Positions 46,258 to 56,800 of a stretch of 64,000 nucleotides of DNA are shown here, one piece after another. The position numbers and the translations under genes are program-made. The notes beneath the pieces were generated by a model that was not told the origin of the DNA, did not search any database, and worked only from the letters and a program-made list of their open reading frames with translations. How positions within the stretch are numbered: the stretch's first letter is position 1; every line of letters starts with the position of its first letter. Source of the DNA: JBMDXB01 sp048594975 (GTDB taxonomy: Bacteria > Acidobacteriota > Vicinamibacteria > Vicinamibacterales > 2-12-FULL-66-21); contig JBMDXQ010000149.1 of the NCBI GenBank assembly GCA_048594975.1, positions 17,642-81,641 of the forward strand. Reading direction: 5' to 3'.

Positions 46258-48405
46258 TCAGCGCGCGATCAGCTTTTCCAGCGCCGGCCGGTACATCTCT
46301 TCCGCGTACTGCTTGACCATCCGACGGGCGCTGAAGCGCGGCGTGACCGACATGATCGCGCGCCGCACGATCGCGAGCCAGCGGCGCGGGATGCCGTGCG
46401 GGTCGCGCGCGTAGAACGCCGGCACGATCTCGCGCTCGAGCAGCTGGTAGAGCGCCTCGGCGTCGGCCGCGTCGATCGCTTCGTAGTCGCCGGCGGCGGC
46501 GTGGCCCTCGATCAGCCAGCCGTTGTCGCCGGTGTAGCCCTCCGCCCACCAGCCGTCGCCGATGCTCATGTGCGGCACGCCGTTGCTGCTCGCCTTCATC
46601 CCGCTGGTGCCGCTCGCCTCCAGCGGCTTGCGCGGATTGTTCAGCCACACGTCGCAGCCCTGCACGAGGAAGTGCGCGACGTGCAGGTCGTAGTCGTCCA
46701 CGAAGGCGACGCGGCCGCCGAACATCGGATCGATGGCCCGGCGGTAGACCTGCTGCAGGTGGTGCTTGCCGGTCTCGTCGGCCGGGTGCGCCTTGCCGGC
46801 GAATACGATCTGCACCGGGCGGCGGGTGGCGTTCAGGATGTTCTGCAGCCGCTCGGGGTTGTGGAAGATCAGCTCGGGCCGCTTGTAGCCGGTGAAGCGG
46901 CGCGCGAAGCCGATGGTCAGCGCGTTGGGGTCGAGCAGGGTACCGGCGGCGACCACCCGCGCCGCGCTGACGTGTTCCTCCTTCCAGCGCTGCCGCGCCC
47001 GCTCGCGGATGAACGCGAACAGAAAGTTGCGGAGCGCCTGCCGCGCCTCCCACAGCGCCTCGTCCGGGATCTCGAGCACGCGCGCCCAGAGCACCGGATC
47101 GTCGTGCCGCTCGCGCCAGCCGGCGCCGAGATGGTCGTCGAACAGCTTGGCCATCTCCGCCGAGAGCCAGGTCGGCACGTGGATGCCGTTGGTGATCGCG
47201 CGCACCGGCCGGCGCTCCTCGGGCGTGTCCGGCCAGATCCCGCCCCACATGGCGCGCGTCACCTGCCCGTGCAGCTGGCTCACCGCGTTGATCGTGCCGG
47301 CGGTGCGCAGCGCGAGCGCTGTCATGTTGAAGAGCGGCCCGCCGCCGCTGTCGTAGTGGCCCAGGGCCAGGAACGCGTCGCGGTAGGGGCCGAGCGTACC
47401 CCACGCCCCCGCCAGGTGCGTCTCGACCAGGTTGAACGGGAAGGCATCGTGGCCGGCCGCCACCGGCGTGTGGGTGGTGAAGACGGTCGTCCGCCGCACC
47501 TCCTCGAGCGCGGCGTCGAACGAGTCGCCGCGCTCGATCAGGTCGCGGATGCGCTGCAGCACGACGAAGGCGGCGTGTCCCTCGTTGAGGTGCCACACCG
47601 ACGGAGACGACCCCATCGCCTTCAGCACGCGCACGCCGCCGATGCCGAGCACGATCTCCTGCTGGATGCGGGTCTCGCGATCGCCGCCGTAGAGCCTCGC
47701 CGAGAGCTCGCGGTCCCACGGCGCGTTCTCTTCGAGGTCGGTGTCGAGCAGGTACAGCTTCACCCGCCCGAGCAGCACCTGCCATACCGAGACGAGGACG
47801 CTGCGGTTGCCGAGCGGCACGGCGATGACGCACGGCTTGCCTTCGGGCGTGATCGCCTGTTCGATCGGGGCGTCGGTCCAGTTCAGCCGCTCATACGACT
47901 CCTGCTGCCAGCCCTCGGGCGACACGTGCTGGTGGAAGTAGCCCTGCGGATACATGAACCCGACGCCGATGAGCGGCAGCCCGAGATCTCCCGCTTCCTT
48001 GCAGTGGTCCCCGGCGAGCACGCCGAGACCGCCCGCGTAGATCGGCAGCGACTGGTGCAGCGCGAACTCGGCGGAGAAGTAGGCGATGGGCGCGCCGGCG
48101 GGCTGGCGGTCCTGCCACCACGTGTCGCGGGCGGCCCGCGCGGCGTCGAGCGCCGCGATTGCCGATTCATACAGTCTCACGAATTCGGCGTCGGCGGCCG
48201 CCAGGACGAGCATTTCGGGCGACACCAGCCGCAGCATCAACACCGGGTTGTGCGCCGTCTGCCGCCAGAGCGGATAATCGAGGCGGCGGAAGACCTGCCG
48301 CGCCTGCGGGTTCCAGGTCCACCACAGGTCGTTGGCCAGTTCCGGCAGGCGTCGCACCGCGTCGGGGATGGGTGCTCCGGCCGGCGGTGTCGTCAGCGTG
48401 TCCAA
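46258..48405 (-). CDS. glgP: Alpha-glucan phosphorylase (GT35)
   Basis: A 715-residue PLP-dependent enzyme that phosphorolyses glycogen or maltodextrin to glucose-1-phosphate. It belongs to the shorter alpha-glucan phosphorylase subgroup. Motifs are YFSAEFALHQSLPIYAGGLG, VFTTHTPVAAGHD, FARRFTGYKRPELI and the PLP-lysine loop EASGTSGMKASSNG. The TTG start at 48405 has GAGGAG at correct spacing. No glycogen synthase or branching enzyme is in the window. Confidence 0.94.
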   Translation of the reverse strand: MDTLTTPPAGAPIPDAVRRLPELANDLWWTWNPQARQVFRRLDYPLWRQTAHNPVLMLRLVSPEMLVLAAADAEFVRLYESAIAALDAARAARDTWWQDRQPAGAPIAYFSAEFALHQSLPIYAGGLGVLAGDHCKEAGDLGLPLIGVGFMYPQGYFHQHVSPEGWQQESYERLNWTDAPIEQAITPEGKPCVIAVPLGNRSVLVSVWQVLLGRVKLYLLDTDLEENAPWDRELSARLYGGDRETRIQQEIVLGIGGVRVLKAMGSSPSVWHLNEGHAAFVVLQRIRDLIERGDSFDAALEEVRRTTVFTTHTPVAAGHDAFPFNLVETHLAGAWGTLGPYRDAFLALGHYDSGGGPLFNMTALALRTAGTINAVSQLHGQVTRAMWGGIWPDTPEERRPVRAITNGIHVPTWLSAEMAKLFDDHLGAGWRERHDDPVLWARVLEIPDEALWEARQALRNFLFAFIRERARQRWKEEHVSAARVVAAGTLLDPNALTIGFARRFTGYKRPELIFHNPERLQNILNATRRPVQIVFAGKAHPADETGKHHLQQVYRRAIDPMFGGRVAFVDDYDLHVAHFLVQGCDVWLNNPRKPLEASGTSGMKASSNGVPHMSIGDGWWAEGYTGDNGWLIEGHAAAGDYEAIDAADAEALYQLLEREIVPAFYARDPHGIPRRWLAIVRRAIMSVTPRFSARRMVKQYAEEMYRPALEKLIAR

Positions 48406-48501
48406 TGCACTCCTCGCGAGCCCCCGGCGTTCGGGCCGCCGGGGCGACGTGTTCCCTCCCGTTCGTCCTGGCCAGAGATCCGCGCCCGCCGCGTCGTCGC
48501 C

Positions 48502-49533
48502 TCACGCATCCGCGGATCCGGAAGGCTGCGCCGCCGGCGCCCCGCACGCGCCGATCAGCGCCGCGAACCGGGACAGGTCGATGTTGCCGCCGGAGACGAC
48601 CGCGACGATCTTGCGGTGCCCCCGCGCCGTCAGCGCCGGCGACAGCGCCGCCGCGATCGCGCACCCGGCGGCGCCCTCCGCGACGACGTGCACGCGGTCG
48701 GCGACGACGCGCATCGCGCGCGCCACGTCGGCCAGTGCGACGACGATCGATCCCCGGACGACGGCCTGGAGCAGCGGCCACATCGACGGCAGCACCGACT
48801 TGCCGCCGGCGCCGTCGACGAACGAGGCCGTCCAGTTCTCGAAGCGCACCGCGCGGCCGGCGGTGAACGACGCCGCCAGCGGCGCAGCCGTCTCGGGCTC
48901 TGCGGCGTACACGGCAGCCGACGGCCGCAGCTCCGCGATCGCCGCCCCGATGCCGGCGAGCAGGCCGCCGCCGCCGATCGGCGCGACCACCGCGTCGACG
49001 TCCGGCAGGTCCTCGACGATTTCCAGCCCGATGGTCCCGTTGCCGCTGATGAAGCGATCGTCGTCGAACGGGTGCATGAAACGGCCGCGACCGCTCATCA
49101 GATCAGAGCCGTGCCGCTCGACCGCCTGCCAGCACTCGTCGTACGAGGCCTGCACGATCGTCGCCCCGAGCCGCTCGATGGCGCGCAGCTTGGTCTCGGG
49201 GGCGGTGTCCATCACGAGCACGCTGCACGGCGCGCCCGTCCGGCGCGCGGCCAGCGCGACGCCCTGTGCGGCGTTGCCGGCGCTGACCGTCCACACGCCG
49301 TCCGCGCGCTCGGACGGCGAGAGGTGGTGGATGGAGTTTGCCGCCCCGCGGATCTTGAAGGAGCCGATGGGCTGCAGCGTCTCCAGCTTCAGGAAGATTT
49401 CGGGAACGCCCTCCACGACCGGCGGCGGCAGCTCGAGCCGCACGAGCGGCGTGCGCACGGCCACGTCGTAGACAACGGCGGCCGCGTCGCGGATCGAGGC
49501 GAGCGAGACGCCGCGCGTCGTCACCGGTCGCAT
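48502..49533 (-). CDS. Threonine/serine dehydratase-like PLP enzyme
   Basis: A 343-residue fold type II PLP enzyme. The PLP lysine is in QPIGSFKIRGAAN, the substrate loop is VSAGNAAQGVA and the phosphate-binding glycines are PIGGGGLLAG. The C-terminal SGGNID binds the pyridine ring. It has the length of catabolic threonine dehydratase, or serine racemase, without the ACT regulatory domain of IlvA. The substrate could be L-Thr, L-Ser or a hydroxy-aspartate. It is divergent from the asparaginase-like gene. Confidence 0.87.
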   Translation of the reverse strand: MRPVTTRGVSLASIRDAAAVVYDVAVRTPLVRLELPPPVVEGVPEIFLKLETLQPIGSFKIRGAANSIHHLSPSERADGVWTVSAGNAAQGVALAARRTGAPCSVLVMDTAPETKLRAIERLGATIVQASYDECWQAVERHGSDLMSGRGRFMHPFDDDRFISGNGTIGLEIVEDLPDVDAVVAPIGGGGLLAGIGAAIAELRPSAAVYAAEPETAAPLAASFTAGRAVRFENWTASFVDGAGGKSVLPSMWPLLQAVVRGSIVVALADVARAMRVVADRVHVVAEGAAGCAIAAALSPALTARGHRKIVAVVSGGNIDLSRFAALIGACGAPAAQPSGSADA

Positions 49534-49609
49534 GTGAAGGGACACAAGGCGCAATTCTACACGGTCCGGAGAATCCGTTAGACTGGCCCGGTCCGAAAGG
49601 AGCGCTGCC

Positions 49610-50758
49610 ATGTCCCCCAGACTGAATCGCCGTGAGTTCGTGAAGGCGGGCACCGCCGCGGGACTGGCGGCGGCCGCGCCGTTCGAGATGGGTCGCGCCG
49701 CGGCGCAGACGGCGAGCGGCCGGGCGCCGGCGATTGCCGCAGGCAGCCGTCCGCGGGTGGTGTCCTCGGCGAACGGCCATCGCTTCAAGAACGGCGGACC
49801 GGTCACGTGTGTCGAGAAGGCCTTCGCGATGATCACGCAGGGCAGCGACGTGCTCGACGCGCTGATCGCCGGCGTCAACATCGTCGAGCTCGATCCGCTC
49901 GACACCAGCGTCGGGTACGGGGGGTTGCCGAACGCCGAGGGCGTCGTCCAGCTCGACGCCTCGTGCATGCACGGCCCGCGGCGCCGCGCCGGCGCGGTGG
50001 CGTGCCTGGAGGGCGTGCGCACGCCGTCGCTGGTGGCGCAGAAGGTGATGGACTACACGGATCATCACCTGATCGTCGGCTGCGACGCGCAGGCGTTCGC
50101 GCGCAGCATGGGGTTCACGATCGAACCGGATCTGAACACGTCGACTTCGCGCGAGCGCTGGCTGGAATGGAAGCGCCGCAGCGACCCGCTGCACTACCTG
50201 GATCCGGCCAAGCGCGAGGCGGCACTGCGGCAGGTCGAGCGCGACATGGTTGCCGAAGGGCTCGTCGACCCCCACCACTTCTACGGCACCATCAACTGCA
50301 ACGGCGTCAACGCCAGGGGCGAGGTGTGCGGCGTGACGACGACATCGGGCCTGGCGTGGAAGATCCCGGGCCGGGTGGGCGATTCGCCGATCCTGGGCGC
50401 CGGCCTCTACGTGGACGGCGAAGTCGGGGCGGCCGGCTCCACCGGCCGCGGCGAGGCGAACCTCTACAACCTGTGCTCCTTCCTCATCGTCGAGGAGATG
50501 CGCCGCGGCCGGCATCCGAAGGATGCCGGGATGGAGGCGCTGAAGCGTATCAAGGCGAATACCGTGGAGAAGCGGCTGTTGAACGCGCGCGGCGAGCCCA
50601 ATTTCAGCATCAACTTCTACATCCTGAACCGGCGGGGCGAGTACGCGGGGGTCGGCATGTACGCGGGCGAGCGGGGGGCCGTGCAGTTCGCGGTGTGCGA
50701 CGAGAAGGGCCCGCGCCTCGAACCCTGCGAGCCATTGCTGCAGGGGAGCGCGTCGTAA
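49610..50758 (+). CDS. Tat-exported N4-(beta-N-acetylglucosaminyl)-L-asparaginase
   Basis: A 382-residue Ntn-hydrolase that cleaves the GlcNAc-Asn bond of glycoasparagine or acts on isoaspartyl peptides. The N-terminus is a twin-arginine signal (LNRREFVKAG, then an alanine-rich segment). The self-processing nucleophile is Thr227 (FYGTINCNG). The conserved IPGRVGDSPILGAGLYVD, VGAAGSTGRGE and catalytic-site threonines support glycosylasparaginase. A clear AAAGGAG precedes the ATG, and a TAGACT -10-like box lies at 49579-49584. Export in folded form fits the tatAC genes in the same window. Confidence 0.9.
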   Translation: MSPRLNRREFVKAGTAAGLAAAAPFEMGRAAAQTASGRAPAIAAGSRPRVVSSANGHRFKNGGPVTCVEKAFAMITQGSDVLDALIAGVNIVELDPLDTSVGYGGLPNAEGVVQLDASCMHGPRRRAGAVACLEGVRTPSLVAQKVMDYTDHHLIVGCDAQAFARSMGFTIEPDLNTSTSRERWLEWKRRSDPLHYLDPAKREAALRQVERDMVAEGLVDPHHFYGTINCNGVNARGEVCGVTTTSGLAWKIPGRVGDSPILGAGLYVDGEVGAAGSTGRGEANLYNLCSFLIVEEMRRGRHPKDAGMEALKRIKANTVEKRLLNARGEPNFSINFYILNRRGEYAGVGMYAGERGAVQFAVCDEKGPRLEPCEPLLQGSAS

Positions 50759-50760
50759 GC

Positions 50761-50775
50761 CAGCCCTGAGGGCTG
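50761..50775. terminator. Short hairpin between convergent genes
   Basis: CAGCCC-TGA-GGGCTG forms a perfect 6-bp stem filling most of the 19-bp gap between the asparaginase stop and the VWFA gene stop. It may serve both strands. It lacks T-tracts. Confidence 0.35.
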
Positions 50776-50777
50776 CG

Positions 50778-52550
50778 TTACTTGACCTTCCGCAGCGTGC
50801 GGCTCACCACTCCGACGCGCGTGCCGTCGAGCGACACGACCGCGCGCATCTCGAGATCGCCCGGCTGCATCGGCGCGATGCCGAACCCGCCGAACGCGAC
50901 GCGGGTGTCTTCGGACGGCCCCTTGCCGATCTGCGCCGCCCCGGTCGCGATCGCGGGCCCGGCCTCGAGCTCCGCGAGCTCGAACGTTATCGCGACGTTC
51001 GCCTCTTTCGCCACGCCGTACACCTCGAGGTAGCCAATCGCCTGTGGATCCCCGGCGTCGAACTGCAGCTTGGGCGAAAACGCGCCGTCGGGGGCGACGC
51101 CGAGCACGAGCGAGCTGAGCTTGAGCGGCCCGGCCGCGGCGAGCTGCGCGTGCGTGTCCACGTCGAGCGTCCCGCCGCGGCCGTCCTGGTCGGTCGCGGC
51201 GATGCGCACGCGGTACACGCCCGGCTGCACGTCGACGGCGGTTCGCACCGGGAATCTCGCCAGGTCGTTGCGCTCGGCCGTCCAGGGGCGTCCGGTCCCT
51301 TTCGCGTCGAACGCGATGACCGATGCGGCGGTGAGCTTCGCGCCGGGGTCTGCCGGTTCGAACAGCACGACGAGACGCACCGGGCCCTGGGGGCTCCTGG
51401 ACGGGTAGACGGCGCCGCGCAGCGGCAGGTCGGTGAACGTCGTGGGCACGCGGATCATGTCGCGGGGCGCGAGCGCCTTGCCTGCGCTGCCGCCTCCTTT
51501 CGGAATGACAATGTTCGGCCGCGCGCTGACCCGGACGCCTTCGCGCGCCACGCGCAGCTCCAGCCGCTGGCGGGTGCCGCTCCGGTCGCCCGGCTCGACG
51601 TCGAAGGCGGCGAGGTAATACCCGGCGGTCTCGCGCGCGATCCGGGTCAGCGACAGGTCGGTCGTCCCGCCGGTCGTGCGCAGCGTCTCTGCCCCGGTCA
51701 CGCCGGCGATCGCGTCGATGCCCACCTGCCCGGCGCGCGATGGCTGGCTGGGTGTGCCCGCATCAAGCGCGTGGACGACGTAGACGTTGGCGCGTGAATC
51801 GTACGCCGCCGCGCCGACCTCGTCGAAGTGGTTGGTGCGCAGCGGGCAGAGCTCGGACTCGCTGCCCATCGTCACCATGCGGTCGGAGGCCGGACCGCAC
51901 ACCGCGGCCGATACGAACACGAGCGTCGGTACGGCCGAGGGCGAGAACTGCCCGAACGCGTTCCTGAGCGTGTTCAGCACCAGGACTGCGTTGCAGGCAA
52001 AGTCGCTGTTGCTCAACCGGGCCGGCGCATAGCCGGCGAAGCGGCCGATCGCGGCGCGCACCTGCTCGTGCTCCTGCGTGAACGAGCGCGTCGTGCCGCC
52101 CTGGCGTGTGCTCAGCACGCCCGCGCGATCGGCCGGCGTCAGCGACTCGACCAGGCGGTTGAGCGCTTCACGCACGGGCGGTTCCTTGCCCGGCGAGATC
52201 GACAGCTCGTCGATGACGATGAGCAGCTCGCGCCGGGCTGCGGGCCCGGACGCGATCGCGGCGTTGGTCGCAAACGGCGGCGGGAGCGCGAGTGGCACCG
52301 GTGCCCCAGGCGGGCTCTCGCTGGCAACGCGCACGAACTCGAGCGACTTGACGGGCCGGGCTCGCCCGCCGACGCGGAGGGTCACGTCGCCCGGCTTCAG
52401 GTCCTCGACGGGAGCGCCGTCGTGGGTCACGACGCGGAAATCCACGAGCACCGGGGCGGCGGCCGGCTGGCGCGCCGTCAGCGGCCTGGAGGAGTGCGCG
52501 AAAAGCGCCGCCGCGAAGCACGACCCGCACGCGATGAGCCGCAAGTGCAT
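50778..52550 (-). CDS. Secreted VWFA-related protein of acidobacterial type
   Basis: A 590-residue exported protein. After a signal peptide (LIACGSCFAAALFAH) comes a beta-rich N-domain (VLVDFRVVTHDGAPVEDLKPGD) and a von Willebrand A-like domain (LLIVIDELSISPG; about 115-300) with a degenerate metal site. A long beta-sandwich tail follows. The pattern, including ARETAGYYLAAFD, matches the VWFA-related family that is expanded in Acidobacteria. Function is unknown. It lies 13 bp after the P1 peptidase gene, has GGGAGGA before the ATG, and is probably co-transcribed. Confidence 0.85.
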   Translation of the reverse strand: MHLRLIACGSCFAAALFAHSSRPLTARQPAAAPVLVDFRVVTHDGAPVEDLKPGDVTLRVGGRARPVKSLEFVRVASESPPGAPVPLALPPPFATNAAIASGPAARRELLIVIDELSISPGKEPPVREALNRLVESLTPADRAGVLSTRQGGTTRSFTQEHEQVRAAIGRFAGYAPARLSNSDFACNAVLVLNTLRNAFGQFSPSAVPTLVFVSAAVCGPASDRMVTMGSESELCPLRTNHFDEVGAAAYDSRANVYVVHALDAGTPSQPSRAGQVGIDAIAGVTGAETLRTTGGTTDLSLTRIARETAGYYLAAFDVEPGDRSGTRQRLELRVAREGVRVSARPNIVIPKGGGSAGKALAPRDMIRVPTTFTDLPLRGAVYPSRSPQGPVRLVVLFEPADPGAKLTAASVIAFDAKGTGRPWTAERNDLARFPVRTAVDVQPGVYRVRIAATDQDGRGGTLDVDTHAQLAAAGPLKLSSLVLGVAPDGAFSPKLQFDAGDPQAIGYLEVYGVAKEANVAITFELAELEAGPAIATGAAQIGKGPSEDTRVAFGGFGIAPMQPGDLEMRAVVSLDGTRVGVVSRTLRKVK

Positions 52551-52563
52551 GGGCCGGTCCTCC

Positions 52564-53745
52564 CTATCTGCCGTACTTCTTCAACGTGTCCGTCAGCCGC
52601 GCGATCGGCACCGCCCGGACCGTCCGGCCGCTGCCGGTCGTGTCCACCGCCTTCAGCAGCGAGTTGTAGATCGCCTCCTCCGTCGCGTCCAGTACCGCCT
52701 CGAACAGCCCGGAGACGCCCTCGGTGGGGAGGACCGTGCGCGCCTGCGGCGCGGGGTCAGCGGTGACGCGCAGCGACGGATGGGTGGAGAAGGCGATCGC
52801 GTAGTCGCCGCTGCCGTTGGCGTAGGCGGAGCCGGTGCGCGCCATCGCGAAGATGGCGCGCGCCGCGAGCCGTTCGAGGTCGCGCGCATCGAGCGGCGCG
52901 TCTGTTCCGACGACGATCATGCAGGAGCCGTCGTCGGGAGTTCGAGACGGCCCGCTGCGGTGGCTTCCGCCTTCAGGCGGACGATCAAGGCGCTGCCCGC
53001 CATCCCCACGCGGATCCATCTCCCGCCACACCGGGACGCCGGCGATTGTCAGGCGGCCGCCGTAGTTCGTCTGCGCGAGCACGCCGACGGTCCACTCCTG
53101 CGCGTCCTGGCGGACGCGGCGCGACGAGGTGCCGATCCCGCCCTTCCAGCCGAAGGCGGTCGTGCCGGTGCCGGCGCCGACGGCGCCTTCCTCGACCGGG
53201 CCGTCGCGTGCGCCCGCGAGCGCCGCCTCCACGTGCTCGCGCCTGACGTGCAGGCCGCGGATGTCGTTCAACCCGCCGTCGTTCGTCTCGCCGACCAGCG
53301 CGTTGACCGATCGGACGCTCTCGTTGCCGGGCTGGGCGAGCGTCCATCTCACCACCGCCTCGATCGCCGTGCCCACCGCCAGCGTGTTGGTGAGCACGAT
53401 CGGCGCCTCGATCGTGCCCAGCTCCTGCACCTGCGTCGATCCAGCGAGCTTGCCGAAGGCGTTGCCGACGAACACCGCGCCCGGCACCTTCTCGAGGAAG
53501 AGGTTGCCCGCGTGCGGCAGCACCACGGTTACACCCGTGCGGACGTTCTCTCCGCGGATGATCGTCGTCTGCCCGACGCGAACGCCAGGCACGTCCGTGA
53601 TCGCGTTCAGCGGTCCGGGCGTGCCGGCGCCAGGCCGGATCCCGAGATCGCGCGCGCGCGGACGTTCCGCCTGACCGGCCAGCACGCCCGCCGCGACCGC
53701 GAGAATCGTCAGCGTCGAGGCGGTGCGCACGCCGAAGCCGTACAT
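52564..53745 (-). CDS. P1-family (DmpA-like) aminopeptidase, exported, with a repeat insert
   Basis: A 393-residue Ntn-type hydrolase of the DmpA/L-aminopeptidase family, with a signal peptide (MYGFGVRTASTLTILAVAAG). Family motifs are NAITDVPGVRVGQTT, ETNDGGLNDIRG and AGTGTTAFGWKGGIGTSSR. The autoprocessing nucleophile is Ser312 in ANGSGDYAIAF. Residues about 251-272 (RLDRPPEGGSHRSGPSRTP) are a basic low-complexity insertion encoded by a small repeat with a hairpin. It keeps frame and lies in a surface loop before the conserved CMIVVGTDAPLD. It starts 95 bp from the divergent S9 peptidase gene. Confidence 0.88.
   Translation of the reverse strand: MYGFGVRTASTLTILAVAAGVLAGQAERPRARDLGIRPGAGTPGPLNAITDVPGVRVGQTTIIRGENVRTGVTVVLPHAGNLFLEKVPGAVFVGNAFGKLAGSTQVQELGTIEAPIVLTNTLAVGTAIEAVVRWTLAQPGNESVRSVNALVGETNDGGLNDIRGLHVRREHVEAALAGARDGPVEEGAVGAGTGTTAFGWKGGIGTSSRRVRQDAQEWTVGVLAQTNYGGRLTIAGVPVWREMDPRGDGGQRLDRPPEGGSHRSGPSRTPDDGSCMIVVGTDAPLDARDLERLAARAIFAMARTGSAYANGSGDYAIAFSTHPSLRVTADPAPQARTVLPTEGVSGLFEAVLDATEEAIYNSLLKAVDTTGSGRTVRAVPIARLTDTLKKYGR
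52966..52981. repeat. TTCA-loop hairpin in the P1 peptidase insertion
   Basis: TCCGCC-TTCA-GGCGGA is a perfect 6-bp stem within a short in-frame insertion of the peptidase gene. The surrounding sequence (GTGGCTTCCGCCTTCAGGCG) reads VASAFRR in one frame and RPPEGGSHR on the reverse. From memory this is a common dispersed motif in related genomes; that is not checked here. Confidence 0.6.
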
Positions 53746-53840
53746 GGCGGGGCAGTATACCGCCCGGCACGGCCGTGAAGCGCCCGCGCCCTCAGGTGTG
53801 GGCGATAATAGGCGGCCACTCCGTCTCGAGGAGGTCCTGC

Positions 53841-56800
53841 ATGCGCTTGCGCCTGCACGTTCGCCGGAGCGCCCTCGTCCTTGCCGTCCTGATCTCGGTT
53901 CAGTATTCGCTGACCGCGCAGACGCCCGCACCATCAAGGCGTCCGCTCACCTACGACGTCGTGGATTCCTGGAGGTCGATCCAGGGTACGCGGCTCTCCG
54001 ACGACGGGCAGTGGCTCGCCTATGCGCTGACTGCGCAGGGAGAAGACGGGGAGCTCGTGGTGAGGAATACGCGAACCGGTCAGGAGTTCCGCCACCCGCG
54101 CGGCGTCAGCCCTTCGTTTACGTCCGATGGCAAGCTCGTCGTCTTCACCATCGCGCAAGCCAAGGCGGACGAAGAGCGTGAGCGGCAGGAGCGCGAGCGC
54201 GCGGAGGGGCAGGCGCCAGCGGCCGAAGGGCAGCCGACCTCGGGTAGAGGCGCAGCTGCGCGGAGGAACGAGCCGCGAACGGGGATGGGCATCATGACGC
54301 TGGCCGGCGGCCAGGTGACGTCTTTCGAGAAGGTCGGCAGCTTCCGGCTGCCGGAGGAGTCCGCGGACTGGCTCGCGTACTACAAGGGCGCTGGCGGCGC
54401 GGGCGCGGCGGACGCGGGCGGCCGCGGGGGCAGGGGGGGGCGGGGGACACCGCCGTCCGCGGCCGGCACCGGGCGGCAAGGCGGCTCGGAACGCGGTACC
54501 GGGGCGCGGCGCAAGGAGCCCGGATCCGACTTGGTGCTGCGGAGCCTCGGGACCGGTGCGGAAACGATCATTCCGGAGGTGACCGAGTACACCGTCGACA
54601 GGAAAGCGACGTACCTCGCATACACAGTGTCGTCGAACGACGCGGCGAAAGACGGCGCGTTTCTCCGCCGGTTGAGTGACGGCGCCGTCACGACGCTGCA
54701 CGCCGGCGGCGGGCACTACCGGGGCATCTCGTTCGACGATGCCGGCCAGCAGGTCGCGTTCGTCAGCGACCAGCCGGAGTACGCGAAGCCGGTGGCGCCG
54801 TACCGGCTTTACTACTGGAAGATCCCCCCGCGCACGGCGACAGCGGCCAAGGTCGCACCGCCGGCGTCGAGCCCCGCCGCGACCGAGCTCGTGTCCGCCG
54901 CCACGCCCGGCATGCCGAAGGGAATGGCCGTGTCCGAGCACGCCGTGCCGAGCTTCTCGAAGGACGGCCAGCGGCTGTTCTTCGGCACCGCTCCGCCCCC
55001 GCCGCCTGCTCGCGATCCGGCCTCGCGCGCGCCGCAACCGATTCCGGTGGACATCTGGTCGTGGAAGGACGCGCAGCTTCAGCCGATGCAGCGCGTGCGT
55101 GCCGAGCAGGAGCGGCAGCGCAGCTACCGCGCGGTGTACTACATCAGCGAGCGGCGGCTCGTGCAGCTCGCGACGCCGGAGCTGCCGACGGTGAACCCCG
55201 CCGATGACGCGGTGCGCGCGCTGGGGTCGTCCGACCTGCCGTACCGGATGGAAGTCTCGTGGGACCAGGCCTACAACGATCACTTCGTCGTCGACCTGAA
55301 GAGCGGCCGGGCGACGAAGTTTCTCGAGCACTGGCCCGGCAACGTCACGATGTCGCCGGGCGGGCGCTATGCGCTCTACTTCGACGAACGCGCCGGCCAC
55401 TGGTTCACCTATCGGGTGGCGGACGGCACGCGAGTGAACCTCACCGAGAAGCTGCCGGTGAAGTTCCAGCGCGACGACGACGTTCCCGATCAGCCGGGTC
55501 CGCACGGAAGCGGCGGCTGGACGGCCGACGACGCCTCGGTTCTGCTCTACGACGAGTTCGACGTCTGGGAAATCCGCCCGGACGGCACGGGCGCGCGCAT
55601 GGTCACGGGCGGCGCGGGCCGCAAGCAGCAGCTCGTGTGCCGTTATCGGCCGTTCGATCCGGAGGAAAAGACCATCCCGTCCGGAAAGTCGCTGCTGCTT
55701 TCGGTCACCGACGACCGGACGCGCGCGACCGGGTTCTACCGCCTCGCCAGCCTCGCCGCGACCGCCCCGCCCGAGAAGGTGGTGATGCTCGACAAGGCGT
55801 TCGGACCCGTCACCAAGGCGAAGAAGGCGGACACCGTCGTGTTCACGCTGTCGCGCTTCGAGGAGTTCCCCGATCTGTGGCTGAGCGACACTTCCTTCAA
55901 GGCGATGAAGAAGGTGTCGGACGCGAACCCGCAGCAGGCGGAGTTCGTGTGGGGACGCTCCGAGATCATCGACTACATCAACGCCGACGGGAAACAGCTG
56001 CGCGCCATCCTGACCAGGCCGGACGACTTCGATCCCGCGAAGAAGTACCCGTTGATGGTCTACATCTACGAGGAGCTCACGCAGGGGCTGCACACCTACG
56101 GCATGCCCAACGTCGGCACGAGCATCAACGTCCCACGCTACGTCAGCAACGGCTACGTGGTCCTGCGTCCCGACATCGTCTACACGACCGGGTATCCCGG
56201 CGAGGCGGCGGAGAAGTGCGTCATCCCGGCGGTGAACACCGTCGTGGCGAAGGGCTTCATCGACCCGAAGCGCATCGGGATCCAGGGGCACTCCTGGGGC
56301 GGATACCAGATCACGCACCTCATCACGCGCACCGACATGTTTGCCGCCGTGGAAGCGGGTGCGTCCGTCTCCAACATGATCAGCGCCTACGGCGGAATCC
56401 GCTGGGGCACCGGCATGTCGCGCGCGTTCCAGTACGAGAAGACGCAAAGCCGGATCGGCGCGCCGCCGTGGGACGCGCCGCTGCAGTTCATCGAGAACTC
56501 GCCGATCTTCTGGGTAAAGAAGATCAGGACGCCGTACCTCACCATCCACAACGACGAGGACGATGCGGTGCCCTGGTACCAGGGGATTGAGTTCATCACC
56601 GCGCTGCGCCGGCTGGGCAAGGAAGGGTACCTGTTCAACTACAACGGCGAGCGCCACGGCCTGCGGAACCGCGAGCACCAGAAGCACTGGACCGTGCACC
56701 TGGACGAGTTCTTCGACCACTACCTGCTCGGGAGGCCGCGGCCGGCGTGGATGGAGACGGGCGTGCCGTTCCTGGCGCGCGGCACGCGGGACGTCACGCC

